DNA of 16,682 bases from an uncultured Brachyspira sp. (GCF_949287625.1 NZ_CASEGO010000119.1:1-16682); one strand, 5' to 3'; numbered from the stretch's first letter, positions 6,031 to 13,737 are shown. Program-made: numbers and translations. The notes: generated from the letters alone by a model not told the origin.

Positions 6031-8430
6031 ATGAAGCAGAATAAAAAAATATTTCTATTATCATACATAATATTTATATCATCTATAGTTATTTTTATAA
6101 TTATTTTTTCTTTACTTGGAAATATTGAAAGAAAAGGATATCTGTCAAATTTTAATCATATAATTGAAAATAAATATTATTTTACGCTAAAATTTGAAAG
6201 TAAAGTTTTTAAAAATAATCAAATATATAGAGTATCTCCAAATACAAATGAAATGCCTGATAATGTTGCTAATATTATATGGAGCGGAAGTTATTATGGT
6301 AATTTAGTTCTTGATAATGATAATATTCAATTAAAAGAAAATGATAAAATAGAAAACATTAAATATAAAGTAAAAATAAAAAGAGATGTATTTCTGTTTT
6401 TGATATTTATTATAATACTTTTTCCAATATTCTATTTTTATATAATACCTAATATTTATAATCATTATAAAATATATATATTGTTTTTTATATTAAATTC
6501 ATTTTTGTATTTAATAACTTCAAATTTCATAATGCCATTATTTTCAATGATGAGGCTTAATTTTAATGTATACGATTTTTTATATACATACTTATTTGTA
6601 ATGCTTGCTTATAATTTACTTGCATATTACCCTTTTAATTTAAGCCGTATAAAAAATATTAGAATAATACTCACTTTTTTATTTTGTGTTATATCAATAT
6701 TTTCATTTTTTGTAATAGAGGCTATAAGTTTAACAGTACTGAGTATGGTGATACTTTTTTCAGATATTGCTAATCTTTATGCTTCGCTTATTACAGTTCT
6801 TCCAATTTATTTAAAAATTATTACTGTTGCTGTAAGTATAATATATTTTTCTTCTGTAATAATGTTTATATTATTATTTATTTTTAATTTATATAAAATG
6901 TTTATAAAAAGCAAAGCAGCTTCATTAATTATGACAGCTTCTATAATATTTATTTCATTCTATTTATTTTTCATACAAAGAAATATAGATATATGGAGCA
7001 TAGACTTTGTAAGAAATGCAAACAGAAAAGGAATAATAAACACAATCAATTACAGAATTAATTATGACAGATTAAATAACATAAAACCAAGTAAAGAACT
7101 TGTATCAGATTCTATTAATTTACTTAAAGAGTATGAATTAAAAAGAGATGTATCAAAACTTTATTTGAAATCTACAAAAAATATTTTTGATAATATAAAA
7201 AGACTAGAAGATGATATGCATTCTATATTGATAAATGCTTCTAATGATAGTTTTATTTATAATAATGAAAGAATCGATTATGATTATATTGAAAAATTAA
7301 AAAATAATTATTCCGATGTATACAGCTATATAGAAATTTCAATTACTAATGATTTAGAAAAAATAGAAAACTTAAAACAGAGTTTGAAAAGAGATGTCTA
7401 TTTAATATTTTTGGAATCATTTTATGACTACTCACATTTTAAAGATTTATTTGAAAAAGATCCTTTTACAAAAGAGTATAGGAACTGGGCAAACAATTCT
7501 ACAAAAATAGCCCCTAATGTTAATAACGGAAGTTTTTATGCTAGGCTTGCAGGACTTACTGCTTCGTCTCCGCTTTATCCGAAAACTCAGTCAGAAAAAA
7601 TAGAGAATACTCTTCCAGATTTGCTTTCAAAAAATGGATATAATACCATAGCTTTAGAAGAAGCGTTAAATACTTATAACTTGAAAACTTTTTATCCGTC
7701 TATAGGTTTTTCTTCTCAAGTATTCGGACTAGGAACTACTAATATTAATACATATTTAGTTACAAACATACAAAATTTAAAAACTCCTGTATTTGCAGCT
7801 GGTTTTACTATATTGGGTCATACTGATTCTCATTTGGATAATAATTTAAATATAGCAGAAAGTAATAAAAATTTTCTTAACTATTTTGAAGGTAATGATA
7901 AACTTCATATAATGGAAACACTTGATAATTCTGCTATGACAGCCATTGAAATAATAAAGATAAGAGATACTATTTTAAAACATTCCCCAAATGCCATTAT
8001 AATATTTAAACATGATCATCTCTATCCTTATTTAAAAGCTATAATACAGCGTTCAAGTATCGATGAGAAAATAAAAACTAATTTTTTAAATGATTACAAA
8101 CCTTCTCCTATACTAATATGGGACGGTACTAATGGAGCGTATAAAGCAGATAAAAATTTTACGCCGGAAAATATCCCGTTATTTATAGCAGCAAACTTAA
8201 ATATAGACTATACAAATAGCATAATATCACTTTTATATAAAGAAGAAATTGAAAATACAATAAGCACTTATAATAGATTTTATTATACTGCTAATAACAT
8301 GCCTATAGATAAAAGCGAAGTATCTAACCTAACAATATTTAAATACGAAAACGCTCAAAGAATATTGTCTCAGGATATTTTTCAGGGCAGGAAATATTAT
8401 TATGATTTGATAAATATCTCTAATAAATAA
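6031..8430 (+). CDS. LtaS-like membrane sulfatase-fold transferase, paralog 1 (799 aa)
   Basis: Predicted inner-membrane enzyme with a large extracytoplasmic catalytic domain of the alkaline phosphatase/sulfatase-like superfamily. By analogy with LtaS and OpgB it would transfer a phosphoglycerol-like group onto an envelope glycan or lipid; the real substrate is unknown. Residues 6-30 form a first membrane segment. A non-membrane stretch (31-118) follows, then about six segments (120-315), then a linker, then the catalytic domain (about 453-760). In that domain, LESF (461-464) matches the metal-binding Glu motif of LtaS, GSFYARLAGLTASS (500-513) is the nucleophile region with Ser501 as candidate, GHTDSH (596-601) may bind metal or substrate, and KHDH (660-663) matches the Asp-His metal pair. 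There is no clear Shine-Dalgarno site. The gene precedes a leader ORF with heptamer repeats and a second paralog. Relative to that paralog it has about 70 extra residues (roughly 375-450) between membrane and catalytic parts. Confidence 0.75.
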   Translation: MKQNKKIFLLSYIIFISSIVIFIIIFSLLGNIERKGYLSNFNHIIENKYYFTLKFESKVFKNNQIYRVSPNTNEMPDNVANIIWSGSYYGNLVLDNDNIQLKENDKIENIKYKVKIKRDVFLFLIFIIILFPIFYFYIIPNIYNHYKIYILFFILNSFLYLITSNFIMPLFSMMRLNFNVYDFLYTYLFVMLAYNLLAYYPFNLSRIKNIRIILTFLFCVISIFSFFVIEAISLTVLSMVILFSDIANLYASLITVLPIYLKIITVAVSIIYFSSVIMFILLFIFNLYKMFIKSKAASLIMTASIIFISFYLFFIQRNIDIWSIDFVRNANRKGIINTINYRINYDRLNNIKPSKELVSDSINLLKEYELKRDVSKLYLKSTKNIFDNIKRLEDDMHSILINASNDSFIYNNERIDYDYIEKLKNNYSDVYSYIEISITNDLEKIENLKQSLKRDVYLIFLESFYDYSHFKDLFEKDPFTKEYRNWANNSTKIAPNVNNGSFYARLAGLTASSPLYPKTQSEKIENTLPDLLSKNGYNTIALEEALNTYNLKTFYPSIGFSSQVFGLGTTNINTYLVTNIQNLKTPVFAAGFTILGHTDSHLDNNLNIAESNKNFLNYFEGNDKLHIMETLDNSAMTAIEIIKIRDTILKHSPNAIIIFKHDHLYPYLKAIIQRSSIDEKIKTNFLNDYKPSPILIWDGTNGAYKADKNFTPENIPLFIAANLNIDYTNSIISLLYKEEIENTISTYNRFYYTANNMPIDKSEVSNLTIFKYENAQRILSQDIFQGRKYYYDLINISNK

Positions 8431-8482
8431 TTTGACTTATTTTTTATCTATGTTATTATATATCCCGTATAGGATTTTATTT

Positions 8483-8764
8483 ATGAAGCATCAAGCATCA
8501 AGCATCAAGCATCAAGCATCAAGCATCAAGCATCAAGCATCAAGCATCAAGCATCAAGCATCAAGCATCAAGCATCAAGCATCATCAAGCATCAAGCATC
8601 AAGCATCAAGCATCAAGCATCAAGCATCAAGCATCAAGCATCAAGCATCAAGCATCAAGCATAAAAGTTTTACATTCTTAAACCTTTCTGTACCTATTGC
8701 AATTTTTTTTCAAATTTTATTTTCTATAAAAATTTATTATTCACTTTTAAACTTGGAGTTATAA
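8483..8764 (+). CDS. Heptamer-repeat leader ORF, possibly phase-variable
   Basis: An ATG-started ORF of 93 aa with an AGGA site 8 bp upstream (8471-8474). Codons 2-60 are made of the heptamer tract and encode a seven-residue repeat KHQASSI (three DNA units per protein repeat), interrupted once by an extra Ser. The last 34 or so residues are hydrophobic (SFTFLNLSVPIAIFFQILF and onward) and could form a membrane segment. The TAA stop (8762-8764) is directly followed by the ATG of the next LtaS-like gene, whose GGAG site (8755-8758) lies inside this ORF. An in-frame TTG at 8432 would add 17 residues but lacks a good site. I do not recognise the protein. It may matter only as a translated leader that couples ribosomes to the next gene, and it may not be a functional protein at all. 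Confidence 0.45.
   Translation: MKHQASSIKHQASSIKHQASSIKHQASSIKHQASSSIKHQASSIKHQASSIKHQASSIKHKSFTFLNLSVPIAIFFQILFSIKIYYSLLNLEL
8486..8662 (+). repeat. Heptanucleotide tandem repeat (AAGCATC)n
   Basis: Fourteen perfect AAGCATC units (8486-8583), one extra ATC triplet (8584-8586), ten more perfect units (8587-8656) and a final six-base partial unit (8657-8662). The unit is not a multiple of three, so gain or loss of one unit shifts the reading frame. The repeat has no stop codon in any plus-strand frame. The perfect identity of the units suggests a recent, actively slipping tract. Heptamer and similar short repeats drive phase variation in many pathogens (known), and variable tandem repeats have been used for strain typing in Brachyspira (known in general). 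Confidence 0.97.
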
Positions 8765-10945
8765 ATGACAGCTCTATTTGGTAAGTTTAAAAGTAGTGTA
8801 TTACAAAACAAGAAATTTTTTTTAGTATATTTAATTGTAATATTAGTCTTAGTTTTATCTTTTATAATTTTATATATTTTGGGTAATATAGAAAGAAAAG
8901 GGTATTTATCAGAGTTTAAACAAAATATTGAAAATAATTATGGATTTAGAATATCATATTATAGCAAAATATTTAGGCATGGAGATATATACGGTGTTTA
9001 TCCTATAGTAAAAGAAAAGCCTGAATATATTATAAGAATCAATTTTGATGGTAATGGGAGCCCTTTTGGTAATCTTTTAAGTAAAAAAGAATTAGATAAT
9101 AATTATAGAATGAGTATTTATTATAAATTGAAAATCAAGAATGATGTTATTATATTTGTATTATTATTTATTTTTATATTCCCAGCAATTTATTTTTATA
9201 TAATAAAGAATATAGGCATTTATTATAAGAGTTATATTTTATTTTTTATATTGAATTCACTAATTTATTTTTCTCTATTGTATCTTATTTTACCTCAATT
9301 TTCTATTTTGAAGTTTAAGTTTAATTTTGCTGATTTTGCTTTAGGTTATATATTTATAATGATAGCTTTTAATTTGCTTAAACAGAATATTTTATTAACT
9401 TTAATATTTATGATATTTCAAGACTTTTCTTTCTTTGTAATAGAACCAATCAGTTTAACTGCTCAAAATACTATACTCCTATTTACAGATATTCCTATTT
9501 TATATGTTTCTTTGATTAAAGTATTATCAATGAATATAAAAATAATTGTAGTTTTTGTTACAGTTATATATTTTTCTATACTGCTTTTATTATTAACATT
9601 ATTTATATATAATTTAATTATTGAGAAAAGAAGTACGGCATTTGCCTTAATATTTTATATATCTATATTATCATATTTAATTTTTTTCAGGGATAGAGAA
9701 ATAATTATTTGGGCAGCTAATTTCTATAACAATGCCAATAGAAATGGTATAATAGATACTATCAATTATAAAATTAATTATAATAGAATTAATACTAGAA
9801 AACATACTAAAGAAGAAGTACGGAATGCTTTAAATATATTAGTTGAAAAAGAAAGTTATAGGGATTATTCTAATTTACTTATTACAAATAATAGTAATAA
9901 AAGAAATATATTTTTAATATTTTTAGAATCTTTTTATGATTATTCGCATTTTACTAATTTATTTGAAAAAGATCCTTTTCCTGAAGAATATAGAAAATGG
10001 GCTAATAATTCAAGGAAAATACCGCCGAATTCTGGAAGCGGAAGTTTTTATGCAAGACTTGCCGGTCTTACAGCTTCATCACCTCTTTATCCTAAAATTC
10101 AGAATTCTATTTTGGAATATACATTAACCAAATTATTGATGGAAAATGGTTATGATTCTATAGCATTAGAAGAAGCCGAGAGTACATATAATTTGAATTC
10201 ATTTTTACCTGCTATAGGATTCAAAAATGTTATTTTTAATCTTGGTATTACAAATATTGATAACTATATAAGAGAAAATTATTTTACTAACTTAACTTTT
10301 TTGTATGGTTTTACATTATTTGGACATTCAGGATTTAGGCTTTCTAATGATTTAAATATTAGAAATAATAATAAAAAATTGTTGGATAAAATAAGAGAAT
10401 CTGATTTAGCTAGTTTTATTGAAACATTAGAGAGTTCAGTAATTACATCTATTGAGATTATTAAAATAAGAGATACTATACTTAAATATTATCCTAATGC
10501 CCTTATTATTTTTAAGCATGATCATTTATATCCATATCTTAGAGGGATAATTGAAAACTCTTCTATAGATAATGATATAAAAATGAGCTTTTTAAATGAT
10601 AATGCACCTACTCCAATACTCATTTGGGACGGTACTAATGGAGCGTATAAAGCACCAAATAATTTTGTACCGGAGAATATACCTATGTTTATAGCTTTAA
10701 ATGCTGGAGTTACTAATTATAAAAACAGCATTATATCTTTACTTTATAAAGAAGAAATTGACGGTTTTATAAGCACATACCATAAATACTACAGAATTAC
10801 AAATGATACTTTATTATTAGAAAATAATATAGACGAGACATCTAAAATATTTAAATACGAAAATGCTCAGCGAATATTGTCTCAGGATATTTTTCAGGGG
10901 AAGAAGTATTATTATGACTTGATAAAAGAATATAATAATAATTGA
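8765..10945 (+). CDS. LtaS-like membrane sulfatase-fold transferase, paralog 2 (726 aa)
   Basis: Tandem paralog of the 799-aa protein, with the same design: first membrane segment (about 18-40), NIERKGYLS just after it (41-49), a non-membrane stretch, about six membrane segments (128-308), then the catalytic domain. Matching motifs are LESF (387-390), GSGSFYARLAGLTASS (424-439, Ser427 candidate nucleophile), GHSGF (520-524), and KHDH (584-587). The second His of GHTDSH in paralog 1 is not kept here. The linker between membrane and catalytic parts is about 70 residues shorter. Some blocks are nearly identical even in DNA (for example the WDGTNGAYKA region and the C-terminal SQDIFQG block), while most of the protein has diverged. 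GGAG 6 bp before the ATG is the ribosome-binding site. Translation probably depends partly on the preceding leader ORF. Substrate unknown; a difference in acceptor between paralogs is inference. Confidence 0.75.
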   Translation: MTALFGKFKSSVLQNKKFFLVYLIVILVLVLSFIILYILGNIERKGYLSEFKQNIENNYGFRISYYSKIFRHGDIYGVYPIVKEKPEYIIRINFDGNGSPFGNLLSKKELDNNYRMSIYYKLKIKNDVIIFVLLFIFIFPAIYFYIIKNIGIYYKSYILFFILNSLIYFSLLYLILPQFSILKFKFNFADFALGYIFIMIAFNLLKQNILLTLIFMIFQDFSFFVIEPISLTAQNTILLFTDIPILYVSLIKVLSMNIKIIVVFVTVIYFSILLLLLTLFIYNLIIEKRSTAFALIFYISILSYLIFFRDREIIIWAANFYNNANRNGIIDTINYKINYNRINTRKHTKEEVRNALNILVEKESYRDYSNLLITNNSNKRNIFLIFLESFYDYSHFTNLFEKDPFPEEYRKWANNSRKIPPNSGSGSFYARLAGLTASSPLYPKIQNSILEYTLTKLLMENGYDSIALEEAESTYNLNSFLPAIGFKNVIFNLGITNIDNYIRENYFTNLTFLYGFTLFGHSGFRLSNDLNIRNNNKKLLDKIRESDLASFIETLESSVITSIEIIKIRDTILKYYPNALIIFKHDHLYPYLRGIIENSSIDNDIKMSFLNDNAPTPILIWDGTNGAYKAPNNFVPENIPMFIALNAGVTNYKNSIISLLYKEEIDGFISTYHKYYRITNDTLLLENNIDETSKIFKYENAQRILSQDIFQGKKYYYDLIKEYNNN

Positions 10946-11004
10946 TTATACTGACACAAACAATAAATTTTAAAATTTTTAGTATATCTAAAATAAAAAA
11001 TATA

Positions 11005-11033
11005 TTGATAAAATGTTTAGTAAGATTTATAAT
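11005..11033 (+). promoter_or_regulatory. Promoter of the transaldolase gene
   Basis: TTGATA (11005-11010), 17-bp spacer, TATAAT (11028-11033). Transcription would start near 11040, upstream of the AAGGAG site at 11053-11058. This shows that an in-frame ATG at 11013 is inside the promoter and not the start. Confidence 0.7.
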
Positions 11034-11066
11034 ACGCTTACTATTTATTTTAAGGAGATTTTTTTA

Positions 11067-11720
11067 ATGAAGTTTTTTATAGATACAGCTAATGTTGATG
11101 AAATTAGAAAAGCTAATGATATGGGGGTTATTTGCGGAGTTACTACAAACCCATCTCTAATAGCTAAAGAGGGCAGAGATTTTAAAAAAACTATAGAAGA
11201 AATTACTACTATTGTAGACGGACCTATATCTGGAGAAGTTAAAGCTACTACAGAAAAAGCTGAAGATATGATAGAAGAAGCCAGAGAGATTGCTAAAATA
11301 CATAAAAACATGGTGGTAAAAATTCCTATGACAGCAGAAGGATTAAAAGCAGTTAAAGTACTTTCTAAAGAAGGAATTAAAACAAATGTTACTTTAATAT
11401 TTTCGGCTAATCAGGCACTTTTAGCAGCAAGAGCAGGTGCCGCTTATGTTTCACCTTTCATAGGAAGACTTGATGATATCTCAATAGACGGACTTGAACT
11501 TATAAGAACTATTTCTGATATCTTTGCAACTCATGCAATAGAAACAGAAATTATTTCAGCAAGTGTACGCCACCCTATACATGTTACTGAATGTGCATTG
11601 GCTGGTGCAGATATTGCCACTGTACCATACAGTGTAATAGTTCAGATGACTAAACACCCATTGACTGATCAAGGTATAGAAAAATTCAAAAAAGATTATG
11701 AGGCAGTTTTCGGAAAATAA
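11067..11720 (+). CDS. tal: Transaldolase, TalC type
   Basis: Pentose-phosphate pathway enzyme that moves a dihydroxyacetone unit between sugar phosphates through a Schiff base; cytoplasmic. The 217 aa is the usual size of the short TalC/FSA branch. Motifs: FIDTAN (4-9), GVTTNPSL (24-31), VVKIPMT (83-89) with the Schiff-base lysine at 85, NVTLIFS (107-113), and GRLDD (about 132-136). In the SGEVKATT block residue 57 is Glu, and NVTLIF has Phe; E. coli fructose-6-phosphate aldolase has Gln and Tyr at the corresponding sites (known). This favours transaldolase over FSA. The start at 11067 is chosen because AAGGAG lies just upstream and the family begins MKFFIDTA. An 18-codon upstream extension would start inside the promoter. 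It has its own promoter and a strong terminator, so it is probably a single-gene unit. Confidence 0.93.
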   Translation: MKFFIDTANVDEIRKANDMGVICGVTTNPSLIAKEGRDFKKTIEEITTIVDGPISGEVKATTEKAEDMIEEAREIAKIHKNMVVKIPMTAEGLKAVKVLSKEGIKTNVTLIFSANQALLAARAGAAYVSPFIGRLDDISIDGLELIRTISDIFATHAIETEIISASVRHPIHVTECALAGADIATVPYSVIVQMTKHPLTDQGIEKFKKDYEAVFGK

Positions 11721-11755
11721 GGTATAATTTTAATAATTGTTTTTTCATATTTGGG

Positions 11756-11790
11756 GAGAAGCATTATTTAATTAATGCTTCTCTTTTTTT
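11756..11790 (+). terminator. Rho-independent terminator of the transaldolase gene
   Basis: Perfect 11-bp stem, GAGAAGCATTA (11756-11766) with TAATGCTTCTC (11773-11783), six-base loop, then seven T residues (11784-11790). It lies 36 bp after the stop codon. Confidence 0.93.
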
Positions 11791-11802
11791 GTTTTTATTT
11801 AC

Positions 11803-12002
11803 ATCCCCGCCCTTTTAGATTTAAAAGATTTATTTTTTTAATGGGTTTCAATTAAATCTATAGGTCTATATTTTTTCAAATGCACCCGCCCAAAGCATTA
11901 TTTAAATTTTATACTTTCCTCAACGCACGTATAGCTAATTTTTAAAATACGGCTTAATTTATAATTATAATTTTATTATATAAGAATAAGTGAACCGTGC
12001 GT
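11803..12002 (-). repeat. Composite dispersed intergenic element, copy II
   Basis: On the minus strand this 200-bp element reads ACGCACG ... CGTGCGT, a short joint, then AAATTTAAAT ... TTGGGCGGGTG ... TTTAAATCTAAAAGGG and GGGGAT, matching copy I (5631-5833) along its whole length. It fills most of the gap between the transaldolase terminator and the stop of the 89-aa gene. It contains no ORF. Copies I and II are inverted relative to each other and enclose the LtaS-like pair and tal. Confidence 0.78.
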
Positions 12003-12055
12003 TTAAAAATATTGTAAATGTAATTTAATGATGATATTAAAATAATATAATAAAT

Positions 12056-12325
12056 TTAAAGCCAAGTTACGAACTGTACTGCATTTAATAGTTTTAACTG
12101 TTCTTCTCTTCTTTCAATCTCTTTTTTTACTTCAGCAATGCATTCATCTATTTTATATTTGTTTTTTTGATATTTGAAGAGTTTATTCTGTTTTTGCTTG
12201 TCTGTCATTTTATTAATTTTTGAATATAGTTTTTTTAAGAATATTTTATCTCTGATTAATTTTCTTTTCACATTTAACTTAAATATGGATAGTTCAATAG
12301 GTGATCTTAAAGGATTGATAATCAT
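12056..12325 (-). CDS. Hypothetical small basic coiled-coil protein (89 aa)
   Basis: I do not recognise this protein. It is rich in Lys, and its second half (about 38-80) is highly charged and predicted helical (DECIAEVKKEIERREEQLKL), which suggests a coiled coil. No membrane segment or signal peptide is visible. The gene is credible because the ATG is preceded by a near-perfect AGGAGG site at about 7 bp, and a TTGATA/TATAAT promoter lies at 12386-12413. It is the last gene of the minus-strand series, after the 398-aa gene, from which it is separated by a terminator. Its promoter belongs to a direct repeat that also precedes the 398-aa gene, so the two may be expressed similarly. Confidence 0.7.
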   Translation of the reverse strand: MIINPLRSPIELSIFKLNVKRKLIRDKIFLKKLYSKINKMTDKQKQNKLFKYQKNKYKIDECIAEVKKEIERREEQLKLLNAVQFVTWL

Positions 12326-12385
12326 ACAAATACCTCCTAGTTATTTTTTGAATATTATATATTTTGTGTTATTTTACTAATATAT

Positions 12386-12413
12386 ATTATAATATAAAAC
12401 ATATAAATATCAA
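12386..12413 (-). promoter_or_regulatory. Promoter of the 89-aa gene
   Basis: On the minus strand, TTGATA (12413-12408), 16-bp spacer, TATAAT (12391-12386), about 60 bp upstream of the ATG. The same -35 box and spacing recur at 13738-13765 before the 398-aa gene. Confidence 0.55.
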
Positions 12414-12484
12414 TAATAAATAATATATTTTTATAGAAAAGCAAAAAATAAAAGCTGTAATATTTACAACCTTTATTTTTAATA
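12405..12484. repeat. Direct repeat left of the 398-aa gene
   Basis: About 80 bp matching 13757-13836, offset 1352 bp. The first roughly 30 bp are identical, and the rest differs at a few sites. Each copy contains the -35 box of the next gene and the terminator hairpin of the previous one (minus strand). Confidence 0.8.
12440..12474 (-). terminator. Rho-independent terminator of the 398-aa gene
   Basis: In minus-strand RNA, 12474-12464 pairs with 12460-12450 over 11 bp (two G-U wobbles) around a three-base loop, followed by a U-rich run (12449-12440). It lies 26 bp after the stop of the 398-aa gene. Confidence 0.75.
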
Positions 12485-12499
12485 ATTAATTAATATTTT

Positions 12500-13696
12500 T
12501 TATTCTTCAATAAATGCATATTCTTTATCATCATAATTAAAATGATATACAAGCCTATCTTTATTTACTTCATTGGTTATATTTTTTACTAAATTTACAG
12601 CTTCATTATTTGGATGATGCATTTCATATCTTATATTATCATACTTTTTTATCTCATCATTCAAAAAATTTATAGCATCTTCATCTGTTTTAATAGCATT
12701 AATTGCAATAGGGGCTAATGGAGTTAATAAAAATACAGCAGCCATAGAAAATTTTTCTTTTAAATGATCTCTGTGATCATATATATAATTAAACTGATCT
12801 ATCATTTTATTTAATAAATTTTTAATTTTTTCTTTTATCTTATCTTCAAATAAATTATCATAATTTTTCATTTTTTCTAAAACTAATTCAGCATCTTTAA
12901 AATTTGAAGTTTTTATGTATGAGTTATATAAAAAGATATCTATATATATTAAAACTTCAGAAACAGCTTTATACATATAATAATCTAAATCAAACTCTCC
13001 TATATTTTCTATTAATTTTTCTACCCTCTTCATAAATTTCTGCTTATTTTCAAAAGTTATAGAATCTTCATTTTTATTCATAATCTTTTGTTCATAATAG
13101 AAAAGTACATCTTTAGCTCTTTTTCTCAAATCAATTAAATTATTAATATCCTGTTCTGTAATATTTTTTTTATCTTTCAACTCTGATAATTCGCTTACAA
13201 CAGTTTTAAAACTAGCTATTTCTTTATATTCAAGTTTTGCTGATATCTCTTTAATATATTTTAATATTACAGTTAATTTTTCATTTATCTGAAACATAAA
13301 ATACTGCCCTAAGGCAATAGAAGCCACCTGCAATGCCATAGTTACTCCAACAAAAGCAGCTGCACTTCCAGCTATAGGAGTAAAATGAGCCTGAGCTTCT
13401 ATTCGTTTGCTTGTTTGATTAATAATAGCACCACCATAACTTCCATCTTTATATCTCATAAGTTCATTTAAAGGTGCAGAGCATTTTAATAATTCAGAAG
13501 TTCGATTTAATAAAATACCATTTTTAAAAATTTCATAAGCACTTTTTACTATAGAATCAGATATATTTGATAAATCTAAATTTTCAAAACTAACAATTTC
13601 AAATTTATCTAAGTTTTCTATTAAATATTTCTTTTCTTCTTCACTTTCTACCAATTCAAAATTTATATTGGCAATTTCATTTTTATTTTCTTCCAT
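12500..13696 (-). CDS. Uncharacterised helical protein with two hydrophobic segments (398 aa)
   Basis: I do not recognise this family. No signal peptide is seen. The N-terminal 100 residues are mixed and acidic. Residues 105-137 form a long hydrophobic stretch rich in Gly/Ala (TPIAGSAAAFVGVTMALQVA and onward) ending in GQYFMFQINEKL. A long helical, Lys/Glu-rich middle (138-315) follows, then a second hydrophobic stretch (317-335, SMAAVFLLTPLAPIAINAI) and a charged C-terminus. Long amphipathic helices framing one or two hydrophobic hairpins are seen in alpha-helical pore-forming proteins and in some membrane-remodelling proteins, but this is only a resemblance. The start is supported by AGAGGT about 12 bp upstream and a promoter at 13738-13765. 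The gene has its own terminator and is bracketed by direct repeats, so it looks like an independent cassette placed downstream of ligA. Confidence 0.8.
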   Translation of the reverse strand: MEENKNEIANINFELVESEEEKKYLIENLDKFEIVSFENLDLSNISDSIVKSAYEIFKNGILLNRTSELLKCSAPLNELMRYKDGSYGGAIINQTSKRIEAQAHFTPIAGSAAAFVGVTMALQVASIALGQYFMFQINEKLTVILKYIKEISAKLEYKEIASFKTVVSELSELKDKKNITEQDINNLIDLRKRAKDVLFYYEQKIMNKNEDSITFENKQKFMKRVEKLIENIGEFDLDYYMYKAVSEVLIYIDIFLYNSYIKTSNFKDAELVLEKMKNYDNLFEDKIKEKIKNLLNKMIDQFNYIYDHRDHLKEKFSMAAVFLLTPLAPIAINAIKTDEDAINFLNDEIKKYDNIRYEMHHPNNEAVNLVKNITNEVNKDRLVYHFNYDDKEYAFIEE

Positions 13697-13737
13697 AAAA
13701 TTTTTTATACCTCTTTTTTATTAATTCATTATTTTAT

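Noticed and set aside
8486..8662. CRISPR array
   Set aside because: The 7-bp units abut without spacers; it is a simple tandem repeat.
11013..11066. N-terminal extension of the transaldolase from ATG 11013
   Set aside because: It overlaps the TTGATA/TATAAT promoter, and the family begins at the MKFFIDTA start, which has its own AAGGAG site.
11067..11720. Fructose-6-phosphate aldolase instead of transaldolase
   Set aside because: Glu57 and the Phe in NVTLIF match transaldolases, whereas FSA has Gln and Tyr at the corresponding positions.
12174..12380. Plus-strand ORF opposite the 89-aa gene
   Set aside because: The minus-strand gene has a strong AGGAGG site and promoter; the opposite ORF has neither.
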